A stretch of DNA of 14,809 nt from Phenylobacterium sp. (GTDB lineage: Bacteria > Pseudomonadota > Alphaproteobacteria > Caulobacterales > Caulobacteraceae): the NCBI GenBank assembly GCA_028291285.1, contig JAQGIJ010000157.1, positions 1-14,809 of the forward strand, written 5' to 3'. Below the pieces are notes generated by a model, which worked only from the letters and a program-made list of their open reading frames with translations, was not told the DNA's origin and ran no database searches. The position numbers and the translations under genes were made by a program. The first letter of the stretch is position 1, and every line of letters starts with the position of its first letter. This document shows positions 1-6,612 of the stretch, in pieces.

Positions 1-692
1 TGATGTGCCCCGACCGGCTGCGCGTGCTGGTCGAGCGCGGCGAGGCCGACGACGCCGACATCGTCGTCGACAACCTGATTCTGTTCTCCGACGACAGCGA
101 CCAGCACTGGCGGCCGTTCCTGTTCGGGCGCGAGTACGCCGTCCCGCGCTGGATCGACCTCGGCGACTTCATCGGCGCCGGCTGCCTCTACTCCCGCCGT
201 CCCGAGCTCGGCTACCTGAAGCCCCTGGTCCGCGCCCGCGCGCTGGACGGCGTCGGCTACCGGGAGGAGATGCGGATCGGCGAGGACTACAACCTGCTGC
301 TGCGGCTGCTGATTGGCGGCGCGCGGATGCGGCTGGAGCCGCGGGCGCTCTACCGCTACCGCAAGCACGGCGGCTCCACCTCTCACACGCTGAAGCCGGA
401 GCATGTGCAGCAGATGATCGACGGCGACCTCGGCTGCGCCGACCACATCGCCCGCCAGCCGCCGCGCGTGCAACGCCTCCAGCACGCCCGCCTGCGCTCG
501 CTCCACCGCGCCCTGATCTACGACCGGGTGATCCGCCGGCTGAAGGCCCGCGAGCTCGCCCCGGCGCTGACGGAAAGCCTCGCCAACCCCGACGTGTGGC
601 CGCTTCTGATGCGGCCCGTCGAGGCGCGCGTGAAGCGGCTGGCCGCGCGCCTGCCGCGCTCCGCGCCCAGCGGCGGCCCGGCGCTGGCCTGA
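1..692 (+). CDS. Family-2 glycosyltransferase, 3' part (5' end outside window)
   Basis: This is the C-terminal 229 or so residues of a GT-A fold, family-2 glycosyltransferase, which would add one sugar to the lipid-linked EPS repeat unit on the cytoplasmic face of the membrane. The methionine at base 3 is not taken as the start: the first residues, MCPDRL, fit the region just after the DxD metal-binding motif in family members, so the nucleotide-binding half is missing to the left. Counting from that methionine, residues 93-102 (GEDYNLLLRL) match the acceptor-side ED motif of the family, and residues 117-129 (YRYRKHGGSTSHT) match the Y.YR.H..S segment common in ExoU/ExoM-like enzymes. It converges with the polymerase gene at 895-2418. 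The family is secure; donor and acceptor sugars cannot be read. Confidence 0.85.
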   Translation, partial: MCPDRLRVLVERGEADDADIVVDNLILFSDDSDQHWRPFLFGREYAVPRWIDLGDFIGAGCLYSRRPELGYLKPLVRARALDGVGYREEMRIGEDYNLLLRLLIGGARMRLEPRALYRYRKHGGSTSHTLKPEHVQQMIDGDLGCADHIARQPPRVQRLQHARLRSLHRALIYDRVIRRLKARELAPALTESLANPDVWPLLMRPVEARVKRLAARLPRSAPSGGPALA

Positions 693-701
693 AGACCTCC
701 T

Positions 702-755
702 CCTTCTCCCCTTGCGGGAGAAGGTGTCGGGCGAGAGCCCGACGGATGAGGGGTC
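702..755 (+). repeat. Intergenic double-hairpin repeat, copy 1
   Basis: This 54-bp element begins 9 bases after the glycosyltransferase stop. It folds into two hairpins. The first has a 9-bp perfect stem (702-710 with 716-724, loop CTTGC). The second has a 7-bp perfect stem (726-732 with 737-743, loop GAGA). The 3' tail reads GGATGAGGGGTC. It is 44/54 identical to copy 2 on the opposite strand. Elements of this look are, from memory, scattered between genes in Caulobacterales and related genomes; no database was searched. Placed at the end of a gene, it could end transcription or protect the mRNA 3' end. Confidence 0.8.
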
Positions 756-808
756 GATGGCCGCTTCAGCCGCGCAGGGCGCTTGCCGCTAATCCCGAAC
801 TTCTGAGA

Positions 809-862
809 GACCCCTCATCCGACCCGCTGTCGCGGGCCACCGTCGCCCGCATGGGGAGAAGG
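809..862 (-). repeat. Intergenic double-hairpin repeat, copy 2 (inverted)
   Basis: Read on the minus strand this is a diverged 54-bp copy of the 702-755 element, in inverted orientation and with no gaps in the alignment. The second hairpin is kept as a 7-bp stem with a GACA loop although its sequence changed: two G-C pairs are now C-G and one T-A is now G-T. The first hairpin is partly decayed, with two mismatches. It ends 32 bases past the stop of the polymerase gene in that gene's direction of transcription. The tails of both copies (741-755 and 809-823) can pair with each other over 14 of 15 bases, so the gap could also form one large cruciform. Confidence 0.75.
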
Positions 863-894
863 GACGCCGGTGACGACCGCCGCCGGCGTCGTGC

Positions 895-2418
895 TCAGCG
901 ATCGAATTGGTCGTTGCGCAGCACGCGGAACGACCCGCGCGCGGGCGCCAGCCGGGGGTTGGACCAGGCGCTCCTGGCCTCGTCGAGCGGGATCACCTGC
1001 ACCGGAATGGCGCTGCGGAGCGGCCGGTGGGCGGCCCTCGCGGCAGGCAGCCGGCCGAAGGCGGCGCCCAGGGCGGCGAACACCAGCGTGGTCGAGAAAT
1101 AGAAGGGCTGGATCCCCAGCGTCTCGATTGGCGTGCGCGACAGCTCGTAGAGCAGGATGGCGATCCAGAAGACCATCGGCAGGCTCGGCCGGTTGATGAA
1201 CCGGCGCACCAGGGCGACCGCGCCGATCGCCACGGTCGCGATCAGCACCGCGGCCCCGAGCCAGCCCACGGTCACCAGCAGGTCCACCAGGGTGTTGTGG
1301 AAGTTGAAGCCGCTGCGCTCGACGATGCCGCCGTAGCGCCACAACCCCTCAGCGTCGATGTTGCCCTGCAGCCAGAAGGAGAAGTAGCCGCGGCCGAGCA
1401 CCGGCTTCTCGCGGATCAGGTCGGCGGCGCGGTACCAGAGATAGGTCCGCCCGGTGAGGGTCGGATCCTTGTCGAACAGACTGGCGCCCAGGTTCATCAT
1501 CGCCTGGGCGATCGTGCTGAAGTTGAGACCGATGACCAGCAGCACCAGGGCGACCGTCGAGGTGAGCCAGGCGCGCAGCACCTTCGGTCCGCCCACCAGA
1601 GGCGTCAGCACGAGCAGCGGCGTGAGGCCCAGCGCCAGGCCGAGCAGCGCGCCCGCCGAGCGGGCGGCCATCACGCAGTAGGCTTCCATCAGGATCCCCA
1701 CCGCGAACAGCGCCACCCACAGCCATTTGCGCTCGCGCAGTGACATCATGATCACCGCTCCCGAGACGATCAGGCCGGTGGAGGCGATGTCGGCCATCAG
1801 GTTCTTGCTGTCCGTGAGACCCGAGAAGGCGTCGCCGGTCAGGCCCACCGCAACCCGGCCGCCGACCGCCACCGCGTCGGCCACATAGATCATGAAGGCG
1901 AGCGCGATCCCCCGCAGCACCGCCTGCTGGTCCCGCGCCGACGACAGCAGCAGGGCCGCGACGATGGTGATGCAGAGCTCGAGCGCATAACGCAGCGTGT
2001 CCTTGGGCGCATCCGACCAGACCACCGAACAGACGGCCAAGGCCGGGAAGGCCAGCAGGAAGAGCCGCGGCGCCAGCACCTTCGGGAGTTGCTTGCGGCG
2101 GACGAACAGGTAGAGCGGCGTCAGGCCGGCGATGACCGCGGCGCCCATGGTGGCGGACTGCACCAGGAAGACCATCGGCAGGAAGAGGCCGAAGGCGAAG
2201 AGGCCGTCGGCGTCCAGCCACAGGCGGCCGATCCTCAGGCCCACGCGCGGCTGGTCGGAGACCGGCTCGGCGGCGGCGGCCTTGCGCTGGGCGACGAGCG
2301 CCAGGCGCGCGTGGCGCTGCTCCTCGCGCCAGGAGGTGGCGCTGGCGTGGGGAATCTCGCCGCCGCGGATGCGGCGTGGCCGGGGCGCGGCGCCGAAGGT
2401 GTCCCAGGAGGCGGTCAT
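895..2418 (-). CDS. Wzy/ExoQ-like O-antigen ligase/polymerase family membrane protein
   Basis: This 507-residue integral inner-membrane protein of the O-antigen ligase/polymerase superfamily is expected to polymerise lipid-linked EPS repeat units at the periplasmic face. About 70 hydrophilic residues come first, then roughly ten hydrophobic segments between residues 72 and 455, then a hydrophilic tail of about 50 residues. Two stretches typical of the Wzy_C region are visible: LTGRTYLWYRAADLI (321-335) with KPVLGRGYFSFW after it, and FNFHNTLVDLLVTVGWLGA (371-389) with the HN pair. The ATG overlaps the stop of the upstream GH16 gene as ATGA, which suggests coupled translation. Polymerase is favoured over ligase because it sits beside the Wzc-type co-polymerase; sequence alone does not settle this. 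Confidence 0.85.
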   Translation of the reverse strand: MTASWDTFGAAPRPRRIRGGEIPHASATSWREEQRHARLALVAQRKAAAAEPVSDQPRVGLRIGRLWLDADGLFAFGLFLPMVFLVQSATMGAAVIAGLTPLYLFVRRKQLPKVLAPRLFLLAFPALAVCSVVWSDAPKDTLRYALELCITIVAALLLSSARDQQAVLRGIALAFMIYVADAVAVGGRVAVGLTGDAFSGLTDSKNLMADIASTGLIVSGAVIMMSLRERKWLWVALFAVGILMEAYCVMAARSAGALLGLALGLTPLLVLTPLVGGPKVLRAWLTSTVALVLLVIGLNFSTIAQAMMNLGASLFDKDPTLTGRTYLWYRAADLIREKPVLGRGYFSFWLQGNIDAEGLWRYGGIVERSGFNFHNTLVDLLVTVGWLGAAVLIATVAIGAVALVRRFINRPSLPMVFWIAILLYELSRTPIETLGIQPFYFSTTLVFAALGAAFGRLPAARAAHRPLRSAIPVQVIPLDEARSAWSNPRLAPARGSFRVLRNDQFDR

Positions 2419-3335
2419 CGGGCGAACCTGTAGGCGCGGATGTAGTCGATGCTCATGCGGGCGGGCCAGGGGGTGGTGTCGTCGGGATTGCCCGGCCAGC
2501 CGCCGCCGACGGCGACGTTGGCCAGCATGTACATGGGCTTGTTCATGTCAGGCGGAGTCGGCTGGCGCTTCACCTCGCGGCCGTCCACGTACCAGACGAG
2601 CTGCTTCGGATCCCAGCTCACCGCAAAGACGTGGAAGGCGTCGGGGTCCAGGTCGGTCTTGGTCGTCGGCAGTTCGAGCGCCTTGGAGTGGGCGGTCATA
2701 TAGACCTCCGAAGCGTCGCCGATGCTCTCCATCACGTCGATCTCCGGCGGCCAGCCGAGGTCCGCCGGCAGCAGCCAGAAGGCCGGCCACACGCCCTTGC
2801 CGCCCGGCAGCTTGGCCCGCATCTCGAAGTAGCCGTAGGTCTGGGTGAAGGACGGCTGGGTGGTGATCAGGCCGGAGGTGTAGCGGTGGCCGCCAAGCGC
2901 CGCCTCGAGCCCGGGCGGCGCCGGCTGGGCGACGATGTCGAGCACGCCGGCATGCAGCACGAAGGGGTTCAGCGCGGCCCGCCGCGCCGCCGCCACGCCG
3001 GGCAGGTCCGGGTCGACATAGAGCTCGAGCTCCTTGTTGCTGCGCAGGGTGCGTAGCTCGAACGGGTCGGCCGAGCGGCCGTCCCTGAAGACCGTGCGCC
3101 AGACGCCGCGGCCGCCCGTCCAACGGTTGAAGCCGGTGTCGAACTCGTCGGCGAAGGTGACCGTCAGCGGACGCCCGTCGGGGCTCTGGCGCAGCGGCCC
3201 GGCGGCCTGCGCCGCGGCCGGCCCGCCGACCTTCAGGCAGACCGCCAGGCTCAGCGCCCCCAGCGCGGCGAGGAGCGCCGCGGCGGAGCGCCGGGATCTC
3301 GTCGGGCGCTCCGATCCTGTCACGCGATCGTACAT
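2415..3335 (-). CDS. GH16 beta-glucanase with Sec signal peptide (ExoK-like)
   Basis: This 306-residue secreted glycoside hydrolase of family 16 (the lichenase/laminarinase clan) likely cleaves beta-glucan-type linkages in the EPS. Residues 1-45 form a signal peptide: arginine-rich start, hydrophobic core at 18-34, and an AxA-type end near AAAQAAG. The catalytic motif ExDxxE is intact at E198, D200 and E203 (PPEIDVMESIG). Other family landmarks are YGYFEMRAKLPGGKGVWPAFW (167-187) and NKPMYMLANVAVGG before the final IDYIRAY strand. The gene starts 12 bases after the co-polymerase stop, and its stop overlaps the polymerase start, so all three are probably made from one mRNA. The closest functional parallel is ExoK of S. 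meliloti, which trims succinoglycan. The exact substrate is unknown. Confidence 0.92.
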   Translation of the reverse strand: MYDRVTGSERPTRSRRSAAALLAALGALSLAVCLKVGGPAAAQAAGPLRQSPDGRPLTVTFADEFDTGFNRWTGGRGVWRTVFRDGRSADPFELRTLRSNKELELYVDPDLPGVAAARRAALNPFVLHAGVLDIVAQPAPPGLEAALGGHRYTSGLITTQPSFTQTYGYFEMRAKLPGGKGVWPAFWLLPADLGWPPEIDVMESIGDASEVYMTAHSKALELPTTKTDLDPDAFHVFAVSWDPKQLVWYVDGREVKRQPTPPDMNKPMYMLANVAVGGGWPGNPDDTTPWPARMSIDYIRAYRFAR

Positions 3336-3347
3336 GGCCAGGCCTGC

Positions 3348-5561
3348 TCAGGCCGCGGCGATGTAGTAGTTCTTGAAGTAGCCGTAGTAGTCGCTGGAGT
3401 CGCCGTAGCCGTAGCGCGCCTGTCCCTTGACGTTGACCTTGGTCAGCAGCGCGCCGGCGACGTTGGCCCCGCATTCCTGCAGGATGTCGATGGCCGACTG
3501 GGCGGCGCGCAGCGGGGTCTTGTTCCACTGCACCAGGTAGAGGACGCGGTCGGCCTTGGCGGCGAGGATCCGCGCGTCGGCCACGCCCAGGATCGGCGGG
3601 GCGTCGAGGATGACGTAGTCGAACTGCTCGGCCAGCTGGCGCAGCACCTCGTCCGTCTCAGGGTTGGAGAACAGGTCGTAAGGCACCGACTTGCCGGCGG
3701 CCGGCAGGATGTAGCAGTTCGACTTCGGGTCGTGGATCAGGGCTTCGCTGAGCGGCACCTTGTCCTGCACCACCTCGACCAGGCCCACCTCCCGCTGGCC
3801 CGCCAGCTTGGTGGCGCCCCGCTGGCGAAGGTCGCAGTCCACCAGCACCACCCGCGAGCCGGAGAGCGCCAGGGTGCGGGCCAGGCAGAAAGAGGTCAGG
3901 CTCTTGCCCTCGCGCGGCACGGCCGAGGTCAGCGCGATGATCTTGGCGTCCCCGCCGCGGCCGCTGATCATCAGGAAGGCCCGCAGGTTGCGGAAGGCCT
4001 CGGAGAAGCCCGAGAACGGGTGGCTGACCAGGTATTCGGCCGGCTCGGCCGCGGGGCCGCGCAGGCCCTTCGGCTTGACCGAGCGGAAGTCCGGCAGGAC
4101 GCCCGCGAAGGGCACGCCCAGCTCGCGCTCGACGTCGAGGCGCGAACGCAGGTGCTTGTCCCAGAACTCGGCCATCAGCATGGCCGCGCCGGCCGCCACC
4201 AGGCCCGCGAGCATGGCCAGGGCGGCGCCCAGCTTCATGTTCGGCGAGGACGGCGAGTTCGGGATCTGCGCCGGCGAGTTGATGGTGGCGTCGGCCTGCT
4301 GGATGCTGCCTTCGGCGGCCACTTCCTTGGCGCGGTTCAGATAGGCTTCGTAGATCTGCTTGGCGGCGTCGGCGCGCTGCTGCAGGGCGAACAGGCCGAC
4401 CTGGGCCTGGCCGTTGGCGGCGAGCCCGCCCTGGGCCGTCCCGCGGCTGGCGAGCAGGGAGCCCAGGCGGCCGCTGGAGGCCCGCGCCTCGGCGCGCAGG
4501 CTCGACAGGATGCGGTTGATCTCGCTCTGGATCTGCGCGCGCACGTCCTTCAGCTGGGCGGCGGTGCGCTTCACCTCGGGATATTCCGGCGTGAAGTCGG
4601 TCTGCAGCTGGGCGAGCTTGACCGACAGCGTGGCCTCCTGCTTGCGCAGCTCCTTAATGGTGTCCGAGCCCAGCGCCGCGCCCACGTCGGCGCCGGCGCT
4701 GCCGTTGTGCAGCTGGTTCTCGGCGGCGGACACCCGCGCCGCCTTCTCCGCGGCGTCGGCCTTGGCGAGGGCGACCTGCTGATTGATCGTGGAGACTTCC
4801 TGCTCGGCCATGGTCGCGCCCTCGGCGCTGAACAGGCCGTGCGCGTTCTTGTATTCCTGCACGCGGGCCTCGGCCGCCTCGGCGTCCTGGCGCATCTTCT
4901 CCAGGCTCAAGCCGAGCTCCTTGTTGGCCCGGGTGACGGCGGTCAGCTTGTCGTCCAGCTGGCGCTTCAGATAGGTGTCCATGATGGTGTTGCTGAGCAT
5001 CGCCGCCTTGCGCGGCGAGGCGGAGGTGGCGCCCACCTGCACCACATAGGTCAGGCCCGCGCGGCGCACCCACATGTGCGACAGCAGCGCGTCGGTGGTG
5101 CGCGCGACCAGGCGCGGATCGGGGTTGGCGATCGGCTGGTGCGCCGGCGCCAGGCCGAACAGGCCGGGTTTCATCTGGCTGTTGAACTCAGGATCGTTCC
5201 ACAGCTGCAGCCGGCGCACGACGGCCTCCGCCAGCGCCGGCGAGCGCAGCACCTCGACCTGGGTGTCCACCGCACTGGTGTCCGGCGGGAGGTAGCCGGC
5301 CTGCTGCTGGTTGGTCTGGGCCAGGTTCTCGTGCTTGGGGTCGATGACCACCGCGCCCATGGCCGAGTAGGTCGGCGTCTTCATGGCGAAGGCGGCGAGC
5401 ACCAGGACGAAGACCACGCCGGCCACGCCGAGCCCGAGCTTGGCGCGCTGCAACAGGATTCCGAAGAGCTGGCGCAGATGCATCCGCTCAGGCTCGATGG
5501 GCCGGAACGGCTGGCCCGGATGGGCGGGCAGCTCATGCCCGATCGGAATGAGAGTATTCAT
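3348..5561 (-). CDS. EPS co-polymerase with tyrosine autokinase domain (Wzc/ExoP-like)
   Basis: This 737-residue inner-membrane protein sets EPS chain length and links polymerisation to export. The N-terminal Wzz domain starts with a cytoplasmic stretch and membrane helix 1 (about 43-60). The periplasmic part is long and coiled-coil rich (about 210-360 and 390-415). Helix 2 (443-464) follows a proline-rich segment. The cytoplasmic BY-kinase domain has Walker A (SAVPREGKS, 546-554), Walker A' (VVLVDCD, 571-577) and Walker B (VILDAPP, 650-656). The last 21 residues carry seven tyrosines (717, 719, 725, 726, 728, 732, 733), the usual autophosphorylation cluster. The protein is complete, with kinase and Wzz parts fused as in Proteobacteria. 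The ATG at 5561 is preceded by only a weak CAGG. It is followed 12 bases later by the GH16 gene. Confidence 0.95.
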   Translation of the reverse strand: MNTLIPIGHELPAHPGQPFRPIEPERMHLRQLFGILLQRAKLGLGVAGVVFVLVLAAFAMKTPTYSAMGAVVIDPKHENLAQTNQQQAGYLPPDTSAVDTQVEVLRSPALAEAVVRRLQLWNDPEFNSQMKPGLFGLAPAHQPIANPDPRLVARTTDALLSHMWVRRAGLTYVVQVGATSASPRKAAMLSNTIMDTYLKRQLDDKLTAVTRANKELGLSLEKMRQDAEAAEARVQEYKNAHGLFSAEGATMAEQEVSTINQQVALAKADAAEKAARVSAAENQLHNGSAGADVGAALGSDTIKELRKQEATLSVKLAQLQTDFTPEYPEVKRTAAQLKDVRAQIQSEINRILSSLRAEARASSGRLGSLLASRGTAQGGLAANGQAQVGLFALQQRADAAKQIYEAYLNRAKEVAAEGSIQQADATINSPAQIPNSPSSPNMKLGAALAMLAGLVAAGAAMLMAEFWDKHLRSRLDVERELGVPFAGVLPDFRSVKPKGLRGPAAEPAEYLVSHPFSGFSEAFRNLRAFLMISGRGGDAKIIALTSAVPREGKSLTSFCLARTLALSGSRVVLVDCDLRQRGATKLAGQREVGLVEVVQDKVPLSEALIHDPKSNCYILPAAGKSVPYDLFSNPETDEVLRQLAEQFDYVILDAPPILGVADARILAAKADRVLYLVQWNKTPLRAAQSAIDILQECGANVAGALLTKVNVKGQARYGYGDSSDYYGYFKNYYIAAA

Positions 5562-5787
5562 GTGTGACCTGCGTTGGACTTGTCGGCCGGGTAGGACGCC
5601 GGGACGCCGGGAGGCTTGCGTTCAAACACCGCGCATGCGGACCGGAGGTCCCTGATCATCGTGCGTTCCTCGACGGGCCCAAGGCCCCACCCAGAAATCG
5701 GAAAAACTAGCGCTGCCAATAACCCGGAGGTGGCGGGGCGGTTCCTCGCCAGGCGCGCAACTCGCCCGCGCGGCCGCCGGCACGCCA
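5562..5787 (-). other. 226-bp spacer between export-protein and co-polymerase genes
   Basis: No recognisable gene lies here. On the minus strand a 77-codon frame (5791-5558) fills the gap exactly: its GTG overlaps the stop of the export gene, and its stop overlaps the co-polymerase ATG as ATGA. Its product is arginine-rich and has no recognised domain. By hand count about three quarters of its third positions are G or C, which looks lower than in the neighbouring genes. A locally AT-richer patch (about 5692-5722) and a short hairpin (GGGCC-CAA-GGCCC, near 5677-5690) are present, so the spacer may equally be an untranslated region with an internal promoter or attenuator. No -35/-10 pair is convincing. 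Confidence 0.4.
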
Positions 5788-6465
5788 TCACCAGGGCCGG
5801 ACGAGCATCCCCAAGAGGCCGAAGCCGCCCTGGAAGTTCTGGAAGAAGTTCTTCGTTCCGGAGGTGTCGACCACGACGATGTCGCTGCCGTACACCGGCG
5901 GGTCCTCGGCGCGTCCAGAGCGGATCTGCGACAGGTCGTAGAAGGCGCTGCGGCGTTCGCCGCCGATCGTACGGAAGATCGCCACCTTGTGCAGGTTGGC
6001 GAGCTTGGGATCGGCGCCGTGGGCCAGCGAGACCGCCTGCATCAGGGTCGTGGGCCCGGCGAGCGCATAGACGCCCGGTTGGCCGACGGCGCCGTCGATG
6101 GTGACCTTCTGGCTCTGCGACTCCTTCACGGAGACGACCACCTGCGGGTCCTTCATGTAGTGCTTCTTCAGCGCTACGGCCAAGTCCTGGGACAGCTCGC
6201 CCGGGGTCCGGCCGGCGGCCTGGATCTGGCCGACCAGCGGCAGCAGGATCTTGCCGCCGGTGTCGACCTGCACCGGCTTGGACAGCTCCTCGACCTGCGA
6301 GACGTTGATGTCCAGCGTGTCCTGCGGGCCGATCCGGTAGTCGCCGGCGGCTCGCTGATGGGTGACCGCGTCGGGGGGCGGAAGACTGACCGTAGAGGCC
6401 AGGGCGGGGGCGCCGCTGAGCGCCAGGAGCGCCGCGGCGGAGAGCGAGGGCAGACGCCTACGCAT
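5788..6465 (-). CDS. Polysaccharide export outer-membrane protein (Wza/GumB/ExoF-like)
   Basis: This 225-residue protein of the polysaccharide biosynthesis/export family would form the periplasmic and outer-membrane outlet that works with the Wzc-type partner encoded next. Residues 1-24 are a signal peptide (MRRRLPSLSAAALLALSG then APALAS). The Poly_export domain runs from about 42 to 113 (DYRIGPQDTLDINVSQVEEL onward). One SLBB domain follows at about 119-165 (VTIDGAVGQPGVYALAGPTT). The protein has no cysteine at all, so unlike Wza it cannot be a lipoprotein. It is also much shorter than Wza and ends in an aromatic tail (FFQNFQGGFGLLGMLVRPW). Short, single-SLBB members such as GumB are known. 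The ATG has a GAGGT ribosome binding site 9 bases upstream. Confidence 0.9.
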   Translation of the reverse strand: MRRRLPSLSAAALLALSGAPALASTVSLPPPDAVTHQRAAGDYRIGPQDTLDINVSQVEELSKPVQVDTGGKILLPLVGQIQAAGRTPGELSQDLAVALKKHYMKDPQVVVSVKESQSQKVTIDGAVGQPGVYALAGPTTLMQAVSLAHGADPKLANLHKVAIFRTIGGERRSAFYDLSQIRSGRAEDPPVYGSDIVVVDTSGTKNFFQNFQGGFGLLGMLVRPW

Positions 6466-6497
6466 GGTGATTTGACCTCAAAATCGCGACCAGACGA

Positions 6498-6514
6498 TTG
6501 CGGATCGGCCGCAA
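6498..6514. promoter_or_regulatory. Inverted repeat TTGCGG-N5-CCGCAA upstream of export gene
   Basis: This is a perfect 6-bp inverted repeat around the spacer ATCGG, 33-49 bases upstream of the export-protein ATG. Its half site TTGCG recurs in two palindromes in the divergent region at 9421-9489. The position and symmetry fit an operator for a dimeric regulator. No regulator is encoded in the window, so the role is a guess. Confidence 0.3.
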
Positions 6515-6545
6515 CCGATTTCGCGCTGCACCAACTCCCGTGGAG

Positions 6546-6572
6546 CTTGGCCCGTTCCCGCGCGGGGCCAAG
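6546..6572 (-). terminator. Hairpin between RTX glycanase and export gene
   Basis: An 8-bp perfect stem (CTTGGCCC at 6546-6553 with GGGCCAAG at 6565-6572) encloses an 11-base loop, about 40 bases past the glycanase stop in the direction of transcription. No run of T follows on the minus strand, so it is not a standard intrinsic terminator. It could cap the glycanase mRNA 3' end or reduce read-through into the export gene. Confidence 0.35.
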
Positions 6573-6612
6573 AAGATGCGATTCAGTCAAGCTTTGCCCC
6601 GGCGCGCGCCGC

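Noticed and set aside
3..5. ATG at base 3 as the true start of the glycosyltransferase
   Set aside because: The following residues match the middle of family-2 enzymes just after the DxD motif, so the gene must begin before the window.
3732..5567. A 611-codon plus-strand frame opposite the co-polymerase gene
   Set aside because: Low-complexity A/G/R/H/Q/L sequence with no motif. The minus frame has intact Walker motifs and the tyrosine cluster.
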